Below are positions 14,969-19,099 of a stretch of 19,099 bases of DNA, in pieces. Within the stretch, counting starts at the first letter, position 1; each line of letters opens with the position of its first letter. A program made the position numbers and the translations under genes. The DNA is from Lachnospiraceae bacterium (GTDB lineage: Bacteria; Bacillota; Clostridia; Lachnospirales; Lachnospiraceae). The notes beneath the pieces are model-generated. The model was not told the DNA's origin. It searched no databases and was given only the letters and a program-made list of their open reading frames with translations. The stretch covers positions 1 through 19,099 of the forward strand of contig DNAD01000169.1 in assembly GCA_003484785.1 (NCBI GenBank), in the 5' to 3' direction.

Positions 14969-15817
14969 TCATACCGCCACCGGAATATTCTCTATCTGAG
15001 GATGGGGATCGTACCCCTCAAGCCTTACATCCTCTTTTGTAAACTCATAAAAATCCTTAACCTCCGGATTAAGGATGAATTTCGGCGCTGTCCTGGGCTC
15101 CCTCTTTAAAAGTTCCTCAATTAGGGGCACATGCCTGTCGTAAATATGGGCGTCCGCAATGACATGAACCAGCTCCCCCGGCACCATCCCGCAGACCTGG
15201 GCCAGCATATGCACAAGCACCGCATACTGTACAACATTCCAGTTATTTGCCGTAAGCACATCCTGGGAGCGCTGATTAAGCACCGCATTCAGTACAGGCT
15301 TTTCCTCTCCCTTTTCCTGGGTAACATTGAAGGTCATGCTGTAGGCACAGGGATAGAGCCTCATCTGATAAAGATCGGCATGAACATACATGTTGGTCAT
15401 GATCCGCCTGCTGAAGGGATTATTCTTAAGGTCGTAGATGACCCTGTCCACCTGGTCGAACTCTCCTTCGGCGTAGTGATGCTTTACCCCCATCTGATAA
15501 CCGTAGGCCTTTCCTATGGACCCTTCCTCATCGGCCCAGGCATCCCAGATATGAGAGCTTAAGTCATGCACGTTATTTGATTTCTTCTGCCATATCCAGA
15601 GCATCTCATCCACTGCGCTCTTAAGCGCGGTGCGCCTTAAGGTTATGATCGGGAATTCCTTTCTCAGATCATACCTGTTGACAACCCCGAATCTCTTTAT
15701 GGTATAGGCAGGGCTTCCGTCCTCCCATTTGGGGCGGACCTTCTCACCCCTTGTATCGCAGCCGTTGTTCAGGATATCGCTGCACATTTCCTTAAAGATT
15801 ATATCCGCATAGCTCAT
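14969..15817 (-). CDS. thyA: Thymidylate synthase
   Basis: Methylates dUMP to dTMP using methylene-tetrahydrofolate. From ATG 15817 it has 282 residues beginning MSYADIIFKEMC, a common N-terminus for clostridial ThyA. The frame reaches back to an ATG at 15850, but that would overlap the end of the upstream gene and has no better binding site. Residues: LWIWQKKSNNVHDL (73-86), nucleophile C157 in LYPCAYSMTFN, RSQD (183-186) for phosphate binding, WNVVQYA (193-199) and DAHIYDRHV (222-230) for dUMP. The nucleophile is followed by Ala where E. coli has His, a known variation among ThyA branches. It begins four bases after the beta-CASP gene stop, so it is co-transcribed with that gene; folA lies downstream. 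Confidence 0.97.
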   Translation of the reverse strand: MSYADIIFKEMCSDILNNGCDTRGEKVRPKWEDGSPAYTIKRFGVVNRYDLRKEFPIITLRRTALKSAVDEMLWIWQKKSNNVHDLSSHIWDAWADEEGSIGKAYGYQMGVKHHYAEGEFDQVDRVIYDLKNNPFSRRIMTNMYVHADLYQMRLYPCAYSMTFNVTQEKGEEKPVLNAVLNQRSQDVLTANNWNVVQYAVLVHMLAQVCGMVPGELVHVIADAHIYDRHVPLIEELLKREPRTAPKFILNPEVKDFYEFTKEDVRLEGYDPHPQIENIPVAV

Positions 15818-15821
15818 AACA

Positions 15822-17420
15822 TCATCTGTCCCACTTATCGCAGAGTGCATTTATCTGATCCGCAAATTTGGCAAGATCCTTGTTCGTTCCGCCCTCATTG
15901 TGTTTAATGACCACAAGCAGCCGCTGTCCCGCGGCAATGAGACGTTCGAATACGCCGAAGGCAGTACGCTTCTTCTTCGTGATCCGTATACCCTCAGGTG
16001 ACTCTAAGAGCCTGTCGGCCGCCAGATCATACACCGCGCCGGAGTAGGGGGCAAAGGTATCAAAGGCGTACTCCTTGTTCAGATAGTCGGCAAATATATC
16101 ACAGACCTCGTCATCCCCGTGTACCACAAAGACCTTTGAGGGCGTATTCTTAAAGCCCAGGATCCAGTCGGTAAGCCCTGCCTTGTCAGCATGGCCGCTG
16201 AGTCCCAGAAGCTGCTTTATCTCAGCTCTGACCTCCACCGTCTCCCCAAAGAGCTTTACCTCCGAAGCTCCCTCACAGATATTTCGTCCCAGTGTTCCCA
16301 CGGCCTGATAGCCTACAAACAGGATGGTGCACTCCTTTCTCCAGAGGTTGTGCTTCAGATGGTGTCTTATCCTTCCCGCCTCGCACATTCCGGAGGCCGA
16401 TATGATGACCTTGGGAGTATCGTCGGCATTTAAGGCCCTTGATTCGTCACTGGTGATGGAAAGCTTAAGCCCCGGGAAGGAGATGGGGTTCTTACCCTTG
16501 CGGACAAGCTCCATGGCATCCTCATCAAAGCATTCCTCAATGTTTTTATTGAATATCCCCGTGGCTTCCACGGCAAGAGGAGAGTCCACATAGACCTGGA
16601 AGCCCTCATGCCCCTCTACAAGCCTTTCCTCCTTTATGGTACGGAAGAAATACAGAAGCTCCTGAGTCCTTCCGACCGCAAAGGACGGGATCACCACGTT
16701 TCCTCCTCTGTCAAAGGTCCTTTTAAGGATCGAAGTCAGCTCCTGTACATAATCAAGCTCCATCTGTTTATGGAGCCTGTCACCGTAGGTGGATTCGATG
16801 ACAACATAGTCGGCCTCATCGATCTTCTTGGGATCCTTTATCAGAGGCTGGTCATGATTGCCCACATCTCCGGAGAATACTATTTTTTTCGTTATCCCGT
16901 TTTCCTCAAGCCAGACCTCTATGGCCGCCGAGCCCAGAAGATGCCCGATATCGATGAAGCATATCTTAATGCCCTCGCACACTTCGATGATCTTTTCGTA
17001 ATCGCAGGGCTCAATACATCTTATGGCTCCATCGGCATCCTGCATGGTATAAATGGGTTCATAGCTGTCTATGTCCTTTCCCCTCTTTGCCTTCCTGTTT
17101 CTCCACTCAGCCTCGGCCAGCTGGATATGTGCACTGTCCCGAAGCATTATGGATACCAGCTCGGAGGTGGCGTTCGTGGCAAATATCTTTCCCCTGAAGC
17201 CCTTTGAATACAACAGTGGCAGCAGACCCGAATGATCGATATGAGCGTGGGTCAGGAAAACATAATCTATCCTGGATTCCTCCACAGGAAGAGGGACATT
17301 TTCATACATGTTTATCCCCTGCTCCATTCCGTAATCCACCAGGATATGCCTGCCGCAAGCCTCGATATAATGACAGCTTCCGGTAACCTCATGATCAGCT
17401 CCTATAAACTTAAGCTTCAA
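15822..17420 (-). CDS. Beta-CASP metallo-beta-lactamase, RNase/RNA-processing type
   Basis: A 532-residue cytoplasmic zinc hydrolase. The metallo-beta-lactamase part shows D29 in VDYG, HAHIDH (58-63), H160 in DIGHLLGS and D185 in FSGDVG. The beta-CASP part (~205-420) shows motif A E209 in ESTYG, SASGMCEAGR (341-350) and motif B H410 in SGHAD, with H434 in VVHGDD as the last metal ligand. This is the architecture of the CPSF73-like/TTHA0252 group, which cleaves RNA, and differs from RNase J in lacking its C-terminal domain. An extra ~75 residues follow the last motif and look helical and basic. The start is TTG at 17420, eight bases after AAGGAGGG. It lies 35 bases after the amidase gene and four bases before thyA. 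The RNA target is unknown. Confidence 0.96.
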   Translation of the reverse strand: MKLKFIGADHEVTGSCHYIEACGRHILVDYGMEQGINMYENVPLPVEESRIDYVFLTHAHIDHSGLLPLLYSKGFRGKIFATNATSELVSIMLRDSAHIQLAEAEWRNRKAKRGKDIDSYEPIYTMQDADGAIRCIEPCDYEKIIEVCEGIKICFIDIGHLLGSAAIEVWLEENGITKKIVFSGDVGNHDQPLIKDPKKIDEADYVVIESTYGDRLHKQMELDYVQELTSILKRTFDRGGNVVIPSFAVGRTQELLYFFRTIKEERLVEGHEGFQVYVDSPLAVEATGIFNKNIEECFDEDAMELVRKGKNPISFPGLKLSITSDESRALNADDTPKVIISASGMCEAGRIRHHLKHNLWRKECTILFVGYQAVGTLGRNICEGASEVKLFGETVEVRAEIKQLLGLSGHADKAGLTDWILGFKNTPSKVFVVHGDDEVCDIFADYLNKEYAFDTFAPYSGAVYDLAADRLLESPEGIRITKKKRTAFGVFERLIAAGQRLLVVIKHNEGGTNKDLAKFADQINALCDKWDR

Positions 17421-17428
17421 TGCTGCTT

Positions 17429-17436
17429 CCCTCCTT
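17429..17436 (-). promoter_or_regulatory. Ribosome binding site fixing the TTG start at 17420
   Basis: The minus strand reads AAGGAGGG, eight bases, then TTG. The first beta strand of the metallo-beta-lactamase fold starts at the second codon, so no later start would do. Confidence 0.75.
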
Positions 17437-17455
17437 CGGCATATAAGGGCCTCTC

Positions 17456-18877
17456 TCAGGCCCAGTCATCCTCATCCTTTCCTTCCTTCATTCCCTGCTT
17501 TATCAGCGCAACGATAATGATCAGAAGGATAAAGACGATGGTCGCGAGTATAAATATAAGGCCATAGATCATGGTGCTGTCCGAGGATGCAGCTGCTATC
17601 GCCTGCGATACACCCTCTCCGCTTTCTCCCTTTTCCGAAGCGGTATCGTTCTCCACAACTATACCGGAGCCGCCTTCATCTATACCGGCCATATTCTCGG
17701 AAACGCTTACTTCCGTTTTCTCTTCCTTTACCTTCCCTTTTTTATCTTCCTTCCCTTCCTTTTTATCCAAAACTTCCTTCTCATCCTCATCCCCGTTCTC
17801 TTCCTCCCCTTCCTTGTCCGCGGGGGCCTGAAGGGTGGTTTCATAGTCCGTATACAAGCCGTAAATATTGTATACCCTGAAAACCACGCTTCCGGAAAAC
17901 TGAGCGGGAAGAGAGATGGTGTCCCTTACCATGTCCCTGTCTCCCCAGAGCTTAAGATCCGCGAAATCCTCCGGGATGACCGTTTCAATGTTCCCTATGG
18001 CCGCATTATAATACATCAGCCTGCTCTCGTTTTCATCGCAGGTAATGGTGTAATCAAAAAGAACTCTGTCATCGGAGGCCGGATCCTTCCTTCCGGGCTC
18101 TGTCTTTACAGAGACGTTCTCCGGTGAGCTTTCATCCGGATATACTATGTTATCCGGCAGCTTTACGTCCACACTCGGGGTTACGGTCTGTGACATGACG
18201 TTTTTTTGGATACCGTAGTAATCCGCAATTCCTTCCGCATCTATCCGCCCGAGCCTGCGCCATTCCTCTTCGCTGCCGATCTTTTCCTGATCGATGTGAT
18301 TATCAAGATATCCGTGCTCTAAAATGATGACAGGGACATTGAGATCCTTTCCGTGCCTGATCACTCCGTAATAATCCAGCAGGTCGGAATTGAGCCGCGT
18401 TTTGATCCCCTTGTCATAAAGGCCGTAATCCTTCCATCGCTTCATGATGCAGGAGGCTGCGCCAAACCCCGTTGTATAGCAGTTTCCGAAGGCGGAGGTA
18501 AACACCTCCGCTCCGTAGAACAGATGGGTGGAGGAGGCATTATAATGCACACTGATCACCAGATCGGCCCCCACGGACTGGGCGAAATCTATCCTGTCCT
18601 TCAGGGAGATCTCACGGTCATCCTCTCTTGTCATGTACACGGTCAGGTTGGGATACTGTGACAGCTCATCATACATGGCCTTTGCGGTTATCAGGTCGAT
18701 ATTCTTTTCATACAGCCGATCGGAATAAACAGCTCCGTACACAGCGTCCTTGTCCTCTCCCTCTCCGCCGTGTCCGGGGTCTATAACTATCGTGACATTA
18801 TCGTAAGCTCTGGTCTCTGCGGCAGTCCCGAAAAGGGAAAGAACAAGAAAGACCAGAAAAACAAATATCCTTTTCAT
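17456..18877 (-). CDS. Membrane-anchored N-acetylmuramoyl-L-alanine amidase (Amidase_3)
   Basis: Cleaves the bond between muramic acid and the stem peptide of peptidoglycan. The 473 residues comprise a signal peptide (MKR, hydrophobic 4-16, likely cut near 24), an Amidase_3 domain (~27-222), a beta-rich region (~265-350) that could be a wall-binding or adaptor domain, a very acidic Lys/Glu/Asp linker (~353-430), a membrane helix (~437-459) and a short charged tail. Zinc ligands H36 in DPGHGG, E57 in YEKNIDL and H111 in SVHYNA are present, and E187 in ILEHGYLDN is the catalytic glutamate. The tail anchors the enzyme on the outer face of the membrane, an unusual layout, since most such amidases are released or bound by wall repeats. 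Its promoter is at 18884-18912. It heads the group with the RNase-like gene. Confidence 0.96.
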   Translation of the reverse strand: MKRIFVFLVFLVLSLFGTAAETRAYDNVTIVIDPGHGGEGEDKDAVYGAVYSDRLYEKNIDLITAKAMYDELSQYPNLTVYMTREDDREISLKDRIDFAQSVGADLVISVHYNASSTHLFYGAEVFTSAFGNCYTTGFGAASCIMKRWKDYGLYDKGIKTRLNSDLLDYYGVIRHGKDLNVPVIILEHGYLDNHIDQEKIGSEEEWRRLGRIDAEGIADYYGIQKNVMSQTVTPSVDVKLPDNIVYPDESSPENVSVKTEPGRKDPASDDRVLFDYTITCDENESRLMYYNAAIGNIETVIPEDFADLKLWGDRDMVRDTISLPAQFSGSVVFRVYNIYGLYTDYETTLQAPADKEGEEENGDEDEKEVLDKKEGKEDKKGKVKEEKTEVSVSENMAGIDEGGSGIVVENDTASEKGESGEGVSQAIAAASSDSTMIYGLIFILATIVFILLIIIVALIKQGMKEGKDEDDWA

Positions 18878-18883
18878 GTTATG

Positions 18884-18912
18884 ATTATATCAGAAAAGCC
18901 CTGTATTAACAA
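18884..18912 (-). promoter_or_regulatory. Strong sigma-A promoter with a predicted leaderless start for the amidase gene
   Basis: On the minus strand TTGTTA (18912-18907), exactly 17 bases, then a perfect TATAAT (18889-18884). Only six bases separate the -10 from the ATG at 18877, so transcription should begin at or next to the A of the ATG. No Shine-Dalgarno sequence is present. Confidence 0.75.
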
Positions 18913-18970
18913 CGATAAAAGCGGATACCGAACATCTGTTACAGTACCCGCTCCTATACTCGTGACTCAT
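18890..18970 (-). CDS. Possible 26-residue cysteine-containing peptide
   Basis: ATG 18970 opens a 26-codon frame ending at TGA 18890, with YCNRC near residues 9-13 and a hydrophobic C-terminal half. A perfect AAGGAGGT (18990-18983) stands 12 bases upstream, somewhat far. The frame covers the amidase promoter. It may be real, a leader peptide, or a remnant; the good ribosome binding site is the only strong support. Confidence 0.25.
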   Translation of the reverse strand: MSHEYRSGYCNRCSVSAFIVVNTGLF

Positions 18971-19028
18971 CCAATGGACTATACCTCCTTATTCCGCTCA
19001 CCGATCTTTCTTCAAACCTTTTTGCAAT

Positions 19029-19099
19029 CTATGTGAACTTTAAAGTGTCATCACACTGTACACAATATTCAATTTTCACCGTTGCGTCCGTCTCTCCCT
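19029..19099 (-). other. Possible 3' end of a gene entering from the right edge
   Basis: A minus-strand frame is open from the window edge to TAG at 19029, 23 codons from base 19097, with YCVQC near its end. It is too short to identify. The rest of 18971-19028 shows only the AAGGAGGT noted for the small frame downstream and no terminator hairpin. Confidence 0.25.

Noticed and set aside
14549..15109. 186-codon plus-strand frame across folA and thyA
   Set aside because: Covers parts of two well-supported enzymes on the other strand and the hairpin gap; composition is that of an antisense shadow.
15818..15850. Upstream ATG extension of thyA
   Set aside because: Overlaps the beta-CASP gene end and adds residues not typical of ThyA N-termini.
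16608..17207. 199-codon plus-strand frame inside the beta-CASP gene
   Set aside because: Antisense to a gene with complete catalytic motifs; no ribosome binding site or recognisable domain.

Overview
The window reads as chromosomal DNA of a Gram-positive Clostridia member, most likely Lachnospiraceae. This rests on strong AGGAGG-type ribosome binding sites, several TTG starts, folA and thyA variants of the kind I associate with that family, and a left-hand gene set that I recall from Lachnospiraceae genomes as DUF5716/DUF5717 proteins. The family assignment is inference; no 16S or tRNA gene is present. The window is densely coded and most genes lie on the minus strand.

Region 1 (1-7007, minus strand) is a four-gene cluster of proteins without an assigned function. 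In transcription order it holds a ~1185-residue protein with two N-terminal beta-sandwich-like domains and a long alpha-helical repeat region; a 427-residue protein that aligns by eye along its whole length with the Hsp70/DnaK ATPase domain plus substrate-binding beta domain, but with altered phosphate loops; a 283-residue TPR protein; and a coiled-coil protein with two membrane spans that runs off the left edge. Together they look like a membrane-linked, Hsp70-like system with its own helical-repeat partners. This is the most interesting part of the window.

Region 2 (7008-9281, plus strand) starts at a divergent promoter region. It holds a PLP enzyme of the threonine-phosphate decarboxylase/histidinol-phosphate aminotransferase group, overlapped by a Sel1-like repeat protein.

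Region 3 (9296-13174, minus strand) encodes a membrane polyprenyl glycosylphosphotransferase that starts a surface polysaccharide, UDP-glucose 6-dehydrogenase that supplies UDP-glucuronate, and a translationally coupled serine hydrolase of the beta-lactamase fold.

Region 4 (13299-18877, minus strand) has, in transcription order, a membrane-anchored N-acetylmuramoyl-L-alanine amidase, a beta-CASP metallo-beta-lactamase RNase-like protein, thymidylate synthase, dihydrofolate reductase and branched-chain aminotransferase. ThyA and FolA form a functional pair: ThyA makes dihydrofolate and FolA regenerates tetrahydrofolate. The amidase has a very good promoter placed so close to its ATG that the mRNA should be leaderless.

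Two intergenic gaps, 11.5 kb apart, carry the same ~47-bp hairpin element with structure-preserving differences. No CRISPR array, insertion sequence, phage gene, tRNA or rRNA was seen.
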